The notes beneath the pieces were generated by a model. It ran no database searches. It was given only the letters and a program-made list of their open reading frames with translations, and was not told where the DNA came from. Position numbers and translations under genes: made by a program. Of a stretch of DNA of 64,000 bases, positions 13,454 through 25,065 are shown in pieces. Within the stretch, counting starts at the first letter, position 1. Each line of letters opens with the position of its first letter. This DNA is from Fomitopsis serialis (lineage: Eukaryota; Basidiomycota; Agaricomycetes; Polyporales; Fomitopsidaceae): positions 1 to 64,000 of the forward strand of contig NW_025955065.1 of NCBI RefSeq assembly GCF_022376445.1. The letters run 5' to 3'.

Positions 13454-16400
13454 TCAGCCGTCGTTCGGACTCTGGCTGCATGGCTCGCAGTGCGACTTGG
13501 ACAGTTGCGTAGGCGCGTCGCCCGGTGAAGCTAGTCCCTCCTGACTCGGACCCGCGTCGCCGCCTTGATGTTCATCTGCGTGTTCGGTCGCGCCTGCAAG
13601 TCCGCCCTGACAACCCTCGTCCGCGTCCGCGCCGTGCTCAGCTACTCCGCGTGCGGCACCCGAGTCGTCTGCGTGCGGGTCTTCGTAGTCTAGAGACTGC
13701 ACTGACCCAGTCTGGGCCGCGTCCTGCCCTTGCGGCGGTTCGTCGACCGTCGTCGCGGTCACCGGCGGGGCCCCGCTGACGGCTGGCGGTGCGGCGTCCG
13801 TAGCACCGGGTGCATCTTGTGTTGCGTTCGTATCAGCCCCAGCGGCCCCCTTCTCAGCGTCCGGTTCCTGCGCTGCAGTCCCTCTGAGCTTCCGCCAGAC
13901 GTCATGGCTAGCGAGATGATCAGCGACAATTGGACGAGCAGAGTGCAAGGTTCGCCGCTTACATGAACTGCATTATAGGCCGTATCTGACTGCCCGTTCG
14001 CGGCTCCGGTGTGTCCTGCTCGTCCCCAGCTTCCGATGTAGGCTCTGGGCCAGCCGCCTGCGGGGAGTCGACGCATCGATTGCCTTCGCTCAGGGGCTCA
14101 TCTGGAGCGCATTCGAGCCATCCTTCCGAGTCCCTGTTGCAAGTGTCAGTGTGTCTTGGACATTCTGAGCATCGAAGATGACAGACCAGTCTTTCGGGTC
14201 TATCCCATGATAGTGTTCTAGGCACCATTGTGCCACACCCACGCATCCTTGCAAGTTAACACGGAACCCTTGGACTGTCCCTGGCGGCGTCCATTCATCG
14301 CATTCCAGCAGCCACTGGAGTCGCCGCGCGATGTGATTTGTCGACATCAAGGCGTTCCGGCGAATCTCGGTCGTACTCAAGGATCCATAGATGTCGGTTC
14401 TAGTCATACGAGCCAACACCCAATCGAGTCTGTATACGGCCGCGGGAGAGAGGTGTTGCACAGCGTCCTTCAGCTCCTTGCGGCAGAGGGTAGCCAAGTA
14501 CTCGTCGAATCCGCGGAGCATGTCGGCCAGGTAAGCTCCCCTCGACGGCTCGGCTGGCAATGTGTGCTCGTTTCCGACGGACAACATGCATATGGCCAGG
14601 ATGGTCGTCGTGATTTGGATGGTGGATACAGGGTCTCGGTGTGCATATACCGTCGTGAGTGCAGCTTGCACGAGTTCCCAGTCTATGCAGAACTTCAGCT
14701 TACGCCCCTTGCGATTGCAGCGAAAGTTTGCCTTACTTTGAACGTCGAGCAAGCGGTATAACTCGGTATGGGGCGCACAGTCGTATGTTCTTTCCTTCTG
14801 CATGTAGGAGCACTGCTGCCCGTACCTCCAGTCCTCCGCGAGGAAGTCGACTGGCACATAAATGTTTTGTACAACATCCAACGTGGCTCTTCGTCGTACC
14901 GTGGACAGTTGATCATCGTGTAAATGCTGAAACAAAGTCATGCAGGCCTTGGTTCCATCGCCGAGAGGCATAGCACGGATAAGTCCAGCTAAGCAATGGT
15001 TTGTGTCCAAGTCAAGAGGGCTGTCATCAAGTTCCGTATGTGCGCGAGTGAACGTGTCCAGCACCATGCGACCTATCAAAACAGTAGCAGTGCTGTCCAG
15101 ACTATCGTATTGCAATTGATTGCCAGGGGTGGAGGATGACTTCCCTGGCAGTCGCGCAAGTGAATCCGCATACGCTTGACTTGACAATACACTCGTTCTT
15201 GCTTCGCCGATCGCCGCCACCTCTCCGACTCGGACTGCTGGGAACTGAGATTCCTTCTGAAAGCAGACTTTCATCGCATACAGGGTGTCCATGTCCGTAG
15301 TCATGTTGTAAACGTACGAGAACAGTGTTGTCTTGGCTTTCTGGCCGGCAGTCAGTAACCTTCGCAGGCAGAGTTGTTCGTGCCCGAGCCAGTTCGTCTT
15401 CATCAACGTACGCAGCTGAGCTTGACGCTGAGCGACACGTACACGGAGCGCCTCCATCCAGTAATATATGTCATCTGCGAGCGGAAATGAAGTCTCGGTC
15501 GGAGGTCCAATCCCGAGGGAGCTGAGGATTGCGCGACGCAGCCAGAGGACGAACCAGCAAACCATATACTGCGTTGATCTGCAGGCTTGGCATATCCACC
15601 ACGCCTGAAGTGACTTGTACGGGCTGTATTCAATGAGCGCTGGAAGAAAGGAGGTGGCGACGAGGAAGAGAAGCAGTATGCCGACAAAGACCGCGCTCGG
15701 AACAGCGATGTCGGTCCCGATCTCCAGGAGATATCCGATGATGCCCACGAGGAAGAGAACGAGTGCGATCTGCAAGAGGCAAGGGAGGAGGCTCACGATG
15801 GTTTCGACGTTCCACTTGTCGATCGCATCCCGTCGGAGCCGCCAGGTCCACAGTTTCTGAGGCGCACTTCGCAGCCCGGTTTGCTCGACGTGGAAGTTCA
15901 GCCACTGATTGATGGCTAACGCGATAGAGGCGGCGGAAAGGCTGAATATCAGGGCGATGAACCATACGGTGGCGATCCATCGCGGTGGATTGGGCGGCGG
16001 AGAAGGGCTGGACAGTGAAGGGTTCATGGCAGCCGCCAACGATGATGAGCTAGCCGTGACGGCAGCACCCGTCGCCGCGCCACCGAGTTGCGAGGATATC
16101 CGTTCGAGGACCCATAAGGTACGCTCTGATATCTGGGTTTGCTGCTCCAAGATATCTGTGTTGAAGTCCGGAGCTGGCAGCAATCCGGCGTAGTACGGAG
16201 CAACAAAGGCAGTGACGACAGCAGAGAATAAGCCGGCCTATAAGACAGAGTTCAGACCCGCTGCGCCTTGCCGCTGATAAGAGACATAGAGGTGACTTAC
16301 AAAGACCAGTAGTGCATTGATTTCATTCCGCCATCGTTCGACGCGCTCCTTTTCGGTCGACCATGCTTCCTTGGCCAGCGTCGACCAGGCTTCAGAGAGT

Positions 16401-16769
16401 TCGTCAACTGAGCCTTGGTACTGCTTCTGGTCCATGAATTTCCTCAGTACGTTTACCAAGGAGTCTTCGAATCGTCCCGTCGCGTCTTTCAAGGGAATGT
16501 CTCCTAACTTTGTATTTTCTGTCGTGGAGGCCTGACCACCTCCCTGTCCATTGGGTTTCACGTCGGTCTGCAGAAGCCCTAGTCAACACAGTGACTGCAC
16601 GAACTACCATGCTCGTGCTCACCTCGCTTTGTGAAGGTGCACTTGCCCCTGGTGAAGTATTCGGCCCATGACACTGGTCGGCCTCTCTCGACGACTGTGT
16701 AAGTGTATGAGCGAGCATATTCATGGCTACTGTAGCCAAGGCAATACATACTTGAGGCTTGGACTCCAT
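13454..16769 (-). CDS. DUF6535 transmembrane protein (gene A, intact)
   Basis: Six exons: 16769-16752, 16682-16623, 16567-16301, 16237-14187, 14133-13963 and 13907-13454. All phases match, giving 1006 aa. The DUF6535 signature runs AWSTEKERVERWRNEINALL, then an intron, then AGLFSAVVTAFVAPYYAGLL. A hydrophobic block follows (RWIATVWFIALIFSLSAASI, LQIALVLFLVGIIGYLLEIG, SAVFVGILLLFLVATSFLPA), about four to five membrane segments in the N-terminal third. The remainder is a ~480-residue soluble helical region and a Gly/Ala/Asp-rich acidic tail containing GADADEG. DUF6535 proteins are expanded in Agaricomycetes and have no established function. A naive ORF reading would stop at 14090; the 53-nt intron at 14134-14186 restores the frame used by both paralogues, which supports the model. 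Confidence 0.82.
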
Positions 16770-19700
16770 AACTGGATGGAATGAGAAGACGACTAACGAG
16801 AAAGACGATGGGAGAAAACAAACTGAGAGTAAGAGGACGACGGCTCCGAACGTCAGGTTCGTATGGATAGACTGGTTCACACGAGAGGACGCAGATGCGT
16901 TTTATAGCGGATATGGCAACGATGCCGCCAGTGACTCGAGGACGCAGCCTGCTCTAAGGAGTGAATGAGTGGTAGCATTGTCCAGGGCCCGACTCCATGC
17001 GGCTCTGACATCGCTGGAGAGCAAGGCACTCATGCTAAGCATCATGTTGATGCCATGCGGTCGGCCACAGACATGCACACGGTGTTTGGCTCTTGAGGGA
17101 ATCGACGTGAAAACTTTCATTCCTTCGACCACGCGTCAATATCTCGACTAACCACTACCCAGGCAGATCAGAGTTACTTGACTGTCACAGACGGTCAGTT
17201 AAAGCCCTGATGTCGAGATCCACTCAACCTGGCGATAGAAGGCGGTGAATCATTGCATGCGCTGGTGTTGTGCCAGCCTCAGTCAATAACACGTATTGTC
17301 GCGGTGTACCAATGAAAAGCGCAGTGCCGGAACATGAGCATTCCTCGTCTAGGAACGAATCCGCCGTGCCAGCGGACGGTCCGCACATGGCTCGTTCTAT
17401 TGGCGGCTACAATTCATCACTGCTGCACAAAACACAGAATCATAGTTTCTGCTTATGTCCAGCATGCAGTGTGATGAGAGCTTGCAGACACGTAAACCGC
17501 CGTCCCTGGGCCTGAACGTGAACGCTGAATACACGCACCACTGCTACCGCGCTCCTACCCCGCTGCGAACATGCGCAATACGATGCATCGCGGTCACGGA
17601 GTCACTGGATCTGGCCGCCCGTTCTAAGAATAGCGAGTATACAGGGACCGCGTCTATTCCAGCGACTCATAACCGATATGCCCAAGACGTAGACCTTTCG
17701 CAGAGACGGTGGACTATGAGGAGGAACTTGCTAATAAAAAACGTCGCTGAGTCACTGGCTTCGTTCATTTGGACGATGTACGGTGCCCAGCGCTAGCAAC
17801 TCTGTGACGAGTCTACCGACGTGAAACGAGGACGTGAGCGGAGATGGGTCATAGCGCCTCCAGCGTTGAACATACCGACATGGAACAGCAGCCGCGTGCT
17901 GACGTCTCGGTGGCCAACGCCTCGAGTGTGTGGGTCCAAAAGCGTGTTCAGAGCTTTCTGACTCCAAACAAGATCAGGTCGCAGGAGAAGATCAGGGCTG
18001 CTTACTATAGGAGTATGGTTACCACCCGCGGTTCACAGCACTCGAAGCCTGTGTACTTGAAAGAATCGAGCACGGGCGACCCGTGCATAGGTTGTGCGTT
18101 CCAGGTGACAGGTTGCACTTTACGCATTCAGTAAAGTCCGTGAAACCAGAATACACGTAACTCACTTTGACGCAAGGCCAGAGCAGATAAATCAGCTCCT
18201 CGCCATAAAATCATGGTGTCCGTGTGCAAGCTCCAAGTTGGATGTCGTGAATGTGGCGATACATAGGTAGTACTCGGGATTTCGTTGAGACATTCGTAGC
18301 CAGAGCCTCTTGTGCGAGTTATGTCATAGACAGCAGGCAGATAATCCGTGCCACGGACAGCCTGGAAGATGCAAGAGCCTGAGCATCGGTGGCCTCGACA
18401 GCCGATAGTAAGTCACAAGAGAGTCGTCCTCGATGTCCGCTGGGCGGAGGACACGGTGACGCGCGCGCGCTTGTCCCCGCACGGTCGCCAGTCATACATA
18501 CTAGTAGTGCTTGTCTCGGAGTTCGCCCACAACCTATGTACATACCGCGAGACAGAGCATTTCTCACGAAAGCCATGCTACACACCGATCTCTGCTCATA
18601 CATCACTGGCAAGCCGATAGCGAGCTGATAGCTACGAGAACCTGGCAACGCACAGGCAGCCCGTGCGACCCTGCCATCCTCAAGCCTCGTAAGTGGCTGC
18701 GGCGAAACCACAGGTATGCGTTCTGTCCCGCGAATACTGACGCTGTTGATATGAGGGGCAGTAAGCCCCTCTACGTCGTTCTCCGCCATGTATCGCACGG
18801 TGGGTCACGCTCGACGTCGACATTGACACAGGAAGGATGATTCCGCCGTGACAGGCTGTCGTAAGTTGCATCCAGTCTCATGTTTCTACTGCGTCTCTGG
18901 CTAACGGAGGACTCGCTATGTCGTGACCAGCATGAGTGCGAACTGTCCGTATCAAACCCAACGTCGCGGAGTACGGGTCCATCTCACTTCAAACGTTCGT
19001 TGGGCGGCGATATGTCGAGGGCCCTGGGTTGTGTGTCGTGGAGAAGTTCGGGAGCCAGGTAAGCCATTCGACACTAGGCCTTGGGCGCATTCACATCGTC
19101 TCTATGGCTTGATTTTTACTTAGTTATCGCTATGTGTGTGCGGCGTTGCGAAATACAGGCTTGCAAGTGTCGCCCCGCCCTCGGTGTTGACCGAAAGTCA
19201 ACGAATATCACGCATAAACCGCACCGGCAACCTCCCGCCCGTCCGCCATTCACCGCTCGCAAGTCAGGACGAATTCATCAACAGCTTCTTTAGATGTATG
19301 CGACCCACACGCGCCTGAAGGACGAATGTACTCAGTAGGCCGTCCGTCAGTCAAGGTTTCGCGTACGTCGTATGTTGTCCAGCACTCTTTTGCGCCAAAG
19401 CCTCTGACATCCTACAATAGGACTCGCAGATACAATGCACAAAAAAGCTCCAATGGGATCACATAAAAGCGACTACCGATACCATGCTCGTACGACCGGC
19501 CCCTGGCCCTTCCCACTCGCGGAACATCCTGCGCTTCCCGGATTCCAACTTTGATTGACCTCCGCATCTCACCCGCATCCATCCTCGCATCAGAACACAG
19601 GTCGCGTCGACCACGCACCAAGCATCCGCCCATCCGCCCGCCTCCCGACTTCTATACTCCGCCAAGTCAAGGCTAAGTGTCCTCGTTGAATGGTGGTTTC

Positions 19701-20260
19701 TCGAGCACAGCCTTGCACCTTTGCCGGTCGGTGACATTACTCGCGGGTTGCTTCGCTACACTGTAACCTGCGTCAGAACCGAGTGAGGTGAGTGTCAGAG
19801 ACGAGTAGGACGCGACTGTACGGCGACAGTACCAATCTCTAACGTGCACTGCATTAGCCAGGACCTCTTCTAAATGACATGTGGTCGGACGTGACGCGCC
19901 CATCCTCGCTCGCTCGATGTGAACCGGGCTAACGACTTTGCGCGGGTAACATGGGTACGTGGATCTGCTATGCATATGAACCATGACATGTTGTATTGAC
20001 GAGACGAACCAGGCGGAAGCTACTGGCAATGACGGAACCAGGAAGTCATCGGAGAGCGCCATCTCGTCATGGCTACGTAGATGTCACCTTTCGTAAAAAA
20101 AGAAGCGAAGATTCAGTTGTTTTGCCCAACGATGTGCGTACCAGCAATGCACCTACAGATCTACTGTTGAACTTGTGGATGAGACGAGTCTATGCGGAGG
20201 AACTGGAGCGTGCAACTTATCAACCAAGTTTTTGTCGGCGCCGCGGTTTGAAACAGGGTA
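16770..20260. other. Upstream flank of gene A; no gene recognised
   Basis: Part of 16.9-18.4 kb is similar to 52.5-53.4 kb. For example, GCCTCGAGTGTGTGG lies at ~17.92 kb and again at ~53.13 kb. It is therefore the upstream part of the duplicated DUF6535 block. The 18.4-20.26 kb part holds short unassignable ORFs only. Confidence 0.5.
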
Positions 20261-20269
20261 GCTATTCCG

Positions 20270-20420
20270 GTGACCTCCTGCGGACGGACAGCCTGTGAGC
20301 CACCGCCACACCTCTCAGTTGAGGTCTCCTGCCGGCGGTACGTCTTGTCTCTCCCGTTTCGAGTTAGCATGACCTTTCTCACTTGCAAAATTTCTCCGAT
20401 GTATCTGTTCACTACGAACA
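20270..20420. repeat. Terminal fragment of repeat family R
   Basis: Contains CTCCTGCCGGCGGTACGTCT followed by a T-rich tail. The end of the R copies at 12.42 kb and 23.49 kb has the same arrangement. Confidence 0.5.
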
Positions 20421-20549
20421 CCTTCCTTCAGTGCCAAGTTGCTGCACGGCATCGTAGCATACCTAATGATCGCCGTGAACTTGAGTATGTACAGCATTGG
20501 CAATATGATGTTCCCTCATCTTCGTGACTCGCTCAACTGAGCATCATGT

Positions 20550-21229
20550 CTCACATTGTTGCTAGGTTCGACATTGTTGCGTGATCACTGTTTCAACAGT
20601 CAAGTCCGAAACAGACGTGCGGGAGGCGCAGTCATACTGAACGGACCATACAGCACACAGACATTCGACAGCAACACTTCGTTCGTGGCAGAACCGGTCG
20701 GCGTGCACAAACATATCGTACATTGACAGTACAACCAGTAGGCCAGTATCAAGATGGCCTATAATAGCATTACAACCAGCTAGCTGTAACAAGAACACAA
20801 CATCGTAATCCGAGACAGTTCCTCGTGTATCAAGAGCTACGTCGATGACCGGTTATCCATCCGTCGCTGCATCCCAAGGGTGACCGCTAGCCTCAGCATC
20901 AACGATGACCGATGCACGACGACGTACAGTACTCACCAAACCCCCATCCTCCCATTTCTTCCTCATCAGTTGCCGCTCTCGTTCTGGTTGGCCAACTCGG
21001 AACGCGACTCGCGTTGCGCAGGTACGTCTCCGCCGGTGTGAACTAAACCTTCCTGGCCCATATTTCCGCCTCGACGTCCGTGTAGACTCTCGGGCGTGCT
21101 TCCGGGTTCGTTAAGAGGGCCTTCGTCCGCGTCCTGCCTTTGTTGCTACTCGTGCGGCATTGAAGTCGCGTGCGTGCAGTTCGTCCATTGATTGCGACTG
21201 CTCCGTCTGAGGCTGGGCCGCGTCCTTCA
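20550..21229. repeat. Truncated DUF6535-block repeat (copy c)
   Basis: Matches the downstream flank and the 3'-coding tail of the DUF6535 genes. AGACGTGCGGGAGGCG, GACAGCAACAC and GTTGGCCAACTCG correspond to 13.0-13.5 kb and 26.3-26.7 kb. The match ends abruptly at GGGCCGCGTCC (about 21.22 kb), where the copied CUE-gene segment begins. Confidence 0.65.
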
Positions 21230-21365
21230 GACACCCTCCGGGTCATGTTCGTCTTCTTCACGTGCGAATGGATGCACATACCGTGTATACCGTAACATTC
21301 TTCGGTCGAAAACCGAGCACGACTGATGGAGACGGTCCTGAAGATGTGTCCTTCCGTACGTGACG
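21228..21365 (-). pseudogene. Duplicated fragment of the CUE-domain gene (exon 2 and flanking introns)
   Basis: This ~140-bp segment matches 1265-1405 at roughly 85% by eye. CAGACACCCTCCGGGTCATG, CGTAACATTCTTCGGTCG and GACGGTCCTGA are shared in order and on the same strand. It still encodes GPSPSVVLGFRPKNVT, the start of the CUE domain, and keeps intronic sequence on both sides. It was therefore copied as DNA and not from mRNA. It is directly joined to the HAM1-like pseudogene on the right and to DUF6535 repeat copy c on the left. Confidence 0.85.
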
Positions 21366-22690
21366 AGTCCCACGTCTCGCCCGTCGCCTCGTCCGACCGC
21401 TCCCGCGCGCGGTTCGCCCAGCCCTCGGGGCGGCCGACATCCTGCAGGATCGCCGAGTCGCGCTTCGACACGACATTGAACGTGCCCGTCTTCGCGTCCG
21501 CGCTCGACGCCTCGTCCTTCTTGCGTTGAAACAGCTGCGAAGACATGTCAGCCCCTGTGATCTCCAATGACGAAAGAGGCCGGATGCAACTCACGTCCTG
21601 CAGCGCCTGTGTCCGGCTCTGGTTCTCGTCCACCTTCGCCGCCTCCACGCGGTCGCGCACCGTTACGAGCTGGCCATCAACGTACTCCAGGCCCGTGCGC
21701 ACCGCGTCCGCGATCGCTTTCTGCACCTGCTACTTCACAAGACCGGTCGCGAGCGGCCGGAGCGACTTGTACAAAGGGTCGTGCTTGTTGTCGCGAATGC
21801 TGAACTTCAGCGTGTCGACCTTGACTTGCACATCCTTGACCACAGACGAGTGGTCCTTGCCCGAGCTCGCAACACGCGCGGTAACAGTGAGACCATGCCC
21901 GCCAAGGAGCACGTCCGCGATGCCCGAGTCGCTGAGCTGCGAGAACCCGCTCTTCTTGCGGAAGCAGAATGAAACATCACGCATGTCCGCATTGATCTGG
22001 CTGAACGTCAGGTTGAACTCGTGCCGGCCCTCGTCTTGGATGGCGTTGTACGGCGAAAACTTCAGGAAGTTATGCGCCTCGATGGTGACGAGGTTCGGGA
22101 AGAGGTTGCGCCCGCTGAGCGCGAGGCTCTCGATGACGAGGTCAAGCGCGTGGTCGGTATACTCGACGCGTGGAATCCAGACATAGCCGACCTGGTATAA
22201 TACGTCAGTGATATTACAGTGACAACGTATTGACGCCACGTACCCTGGTCGGCACGATGACCTTGCGGATGTCCATCCAAAGCTCGCGCTTGAACTTCAG
22301 ACTGCTCTCGCCATCGAATAGCAGGTCCTCGGTGAGACGTGCCCAGTCAGTTCAGAAGCTACATTCCATTCCGTGTCAGCTACCATGGCACTGACGGAAT
22401 GCCGGTGACACGTACCGTTGGTTCAGAGGGTCGTCGCCGAAGGCAGTGAACCAATCCGTCAAGGTGCCGAGGAGGTTGTCGAAGTGCCCTTTGTACTTGC
22501 CCTGGTAGAAGCCACGGCCACGCTCATGCAGGTCATTGCCTTGGCGGCTACGCTGCTGCTTCAGCACAAAGCCAGCATCGAGCAGGACCTATGCACTATG
22601 TTAACATCAACGAGCTATGAGTTGACCAGGACAAGGATGACTCACCTTCCGCACGTACGCGTCGCAGTCCGTGAACCACTGTCTCAGTTC
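21355..22690 (-). pseudogene. HAM1-like protein pseudogene (C-terminal part)
   Basis: Reading down the minus strand, the exons give LRQWFTDCDAYVRK, VLLDAGFVLKQQ and GRGFYQGKYKGHFDNLLGTL. Next come DWFTAFGDDPLNQRY and LTEDLLFDGESSLKFKREL. The C-terminal domain then reads YVWIPRVEYTDHALDLVIES, GRNLFPNLVTIEAHNFLKFS and SIRDNKHDPLYKSLRPLATG. This is the conserved C-terminal half of basidiomycete HAM1-like proteins. The domain is interrupted by an in-frame TAG at about 21733-21735 (GLVK/stop/QVQKAI). The far C-terminus is cut after GETWDSSR, where the CUE fragment begins. The N-terminal part is absent. Introns are retained, again indicating DNA-level capture or a truncated duplicate. Confidence 0.82.
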
Positions 22691-22739
22691 AGGTCATTCT
22701 TCGAGTCTCGATACAGATAGTGAATGACATTGCCTACGA

Positions 22740-23570
22740 GCGAGCTGGACGACGGCATGTATCCGTGTCCTGTGTCCTGCGATTCCGACTGACGACGGTG
22801 GTAGGGCTGTCCTGGCATCGACGTGGACGGCGCGTAGAAGATGCGAGATTGGGAGAACGAGAGTGGTGGGACGTGCCGATACGTAGAGGCCATCCAAGTG
22901 GTTGTCCGAGGCGACTGTGCAGTGTGAAGGGAAGGAGATGGTCGGTCATACGGTCGACCTCCGCGAAGCGCCTAAGATCGCATCGCTACCGGTCGTCCGC
23001 GGTTGCACCCGACCAGCCATTGCTCCGCTACAGGCCATCGACAGGCATCTGACCGTCCTAAGTGCGCAGACATCACAATGGCGGGGACACAAACGTCTCA
23101 AGGGAGCGAGGACGAGCGACACGCCCAAGACGCGCATCGGAGACTGCGGGCCGGAAGCAGCGCCCTCGACGAACTCTGTTGGCGCCGGGCGACAACCACT
23201 CCCCGCCGACTATATCGCAAGATACCTGAGCTAGCTGCACATGCATCTCCCGGGTCGCACGAAGGAGCACGCCGCCGCCGCAAGAACACGGGCGCATGAT
23301 GGGCGGGACGCTGGGCTCAGCTGACGTCACACTCAACGCCTCGGGGTCGTCCTGGACATTGCATACCGCCTTGGACCCCAAGCTTAAGCCTCCCCGTCTT
23401 CATGCGCATACACACTGGTGGAATCCCCGATCTGGGCGGTCCGGAACGAAGAATTGTTTGACTTCGCCTGAGCTCCCAACGCCCGTGAGACTTCCTGCCG
23501 GCGGTATGTCCTGTTCTGTTCGTCTACGGTTTTCAGGCTCGTCTTCCTGCTTCATTACAAATGCCGTTGG
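22740..23570. repeat. Dispersed repeat family R, copy R2
   Basis: Homologous in order to 10.82-12.52 kb, but lacking about 800 bp of it. It ends in CTTCCTGCCGGCGGTATGTC. The remaining 23.57-23.78 kb holds nothing I can assign. Confidence 0.65.
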
Positions 23571-23785
23571 ATGTACAAGGGACGCCATCGCTACGCTCCG
23601 GCGGTTGAGTGAACATCAATGTAATTAAAGTCATAAACCATCATAGTAGAAGTTCGTCATAGGTGACATTGATAGTAGTGGATTCGTCGTGTTTGAGCAA
23701 AATTCTTGCGTGGTCACGGTGACATATGCGCGTGTACAGCTGTCCATGTGAAAACACGTGTCTCGTAAGGTCTACTCCCACTGCG

Positions 23786-24460
23786 TCAAGAGTTAGCCCT
23801 TGGTAAGTAGCTGTTGAATGTCATTGCATATGCCGGCGGCCGCGCAAGAGGAAACTGACGACGGGGGAGTGTATGGCCCGAGGAAAGGGTGGTAGAGAAT
23901 GTGATCCGAGGTATGAGGACGTCTTCTTCATCGATGACACTGACACCTGCAATACCCCGTAGAATGCGGACTGTGACGAGACGGGGGCCGACCGCAATGA
24001 CAACATCGCGAACATTCTTGACCAAGCCACGGTCGAAGGAGAAATTAAGCGTTAGACGGCATTAACCTTCACGGTCAACGAGTGGGGAGGAAAACCTGCG
24101 GGATTCTGGCGGGCAACGTAGTCAAATATGCTGTCGGGGGAGTCCGAGTCGATGCCGGCGTTGTCTGCCTCCTTCAGAGAGTCCGAAGTCGGCGGCAAGG
24201 TATGTCCTGCTTGTCTCATCAATGTGGTCGAGAACAATGCTGTTGTACCGGTCGATCTGCCTATTGGTGGGAGCAAGCATCGAACATTTTAGACAGGCGA
24301 TGGGATTGGCGAGTACATGTGTCGGGAAGACGAAGTCAATCAGCTGCTGGTCGTCGGATACATGTTGCAGGAGGTGCAGAGAGACTTCTGGACCTTCACC
24401 GTCACCGATAGCATCAACCATGTGGGCGAGCTCAAGGAGTGTTAGCAGTCGATGATCGAC
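23786..24460 (-). pseudogene. Helitron Pif1-like helicase, decayed C-terminal fragment
   Basis: Three frames are needed to read it. The first gives LTLLELAHMVDAIGDGEGPE, LIDFVFPTHVLANPIACLKC and MLAPTNRQIDRYNSIVL. After a shift near 24.18 kb it reads SLKEADNAGIDSDSPDSIFD and YVARQNPAGFPPHSLTVKV. After another near 24.05 kb it reads LVKNVRDVVIAVGPRLVTV, DEEDVLIPRITFSTTLSSGH and RRQFPLA. This matches the late helicase domain of fungal Helitron Rep/Hel proteins. It stops at AMTFNS, before the final helicase motif. Two frame breaks and both ends missing make it non-functional. No Rep (HUH) domain is present in the window. Confidence 0.85.
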
Positions 24461-25065
24461 TGCCTCCGGGTAGAGTTCCACCTCCGACAGCGACAGGAGA
24501 GGGGACGAAGTTGAAAGAAATGAGCTCAAGGTCGACACCCAACACGCCATCTGAACGCACGCGCGAGCATCGGCCGTGGAAAGATACGGTAGAATTGGGG
24601 GCAGGAGCAGGAACGGTAGCCCATCGCGGCGAAGCGTCGTATATGCACCTAGTAAGTGGGAGATTTAATGAAAGCGCGAAGACAGTGTTGTAATTACACT
24701 TACTGAATATTAGACGTTTTACTTTCGTCGCGCACGCGCTCATGGGCGATAACAGGGAATGACTTTGATTGGCCGTCTGCAAGCACATCATACGCAGACG
24801 CAACCGTTCCGATGCCGATGCTGGTGGGCGGGAAGGACAGAACGCTCTGATCATATTCGTCCCCGAGAGATGGATCGCCGTAGAAAGGTGTGAGCTGGAT
24901 AGCATCAAGCAAAGCCATGCCGGCAGAAGGACAGTAGGTACGCGCGATGGCGTAAGCAATAGTATTGTCAGCTAAGACAGTGTCGTTTAGAGGGCTGTAC
25001 ACGCGCAGCTCAGCCGGAATGTCGCTGCCGTTCGAGCATTCGATCAAGGTGGCGTAGTAGTTCAA
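24432..25065 (-). CDS. Helitron-neighbour conserved protein, partial
   Basis: Two exons flank an intron of about 50 nt near 24.65-24.70 kb. The first gives NYYATLIECSNGSDIPAELR, NTIAYAIARTYCPSAGMALL and DAIQLTPFYGDPSLGDEYDQ. The second gives ASPRWATVPAPAPNSTVSFH, GRCSRVRSDGVLGVDLELIS and a Gly/Ser tail. I recognise this as a family recurrent near transposons in Polyporales. The function is unknown. The second exon's strand-like pattern could be an OB fold, but that is a guess. The first exon has no convincing initiator and may lack its 5' end. Its 3' end abuts the helicase remnant. Confidence 0.5.

Noticed and set aside
14090..14133. Stop after ALQMSP taken as the end of DUF6535 gene A
   Set aside because: Gene B lacks this stop. 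A 53-nt GT-AG intron at equal positions in both genes leads into a conserved tail (DSEGWLECAPDEP), so the stop lies in the wrong frame.
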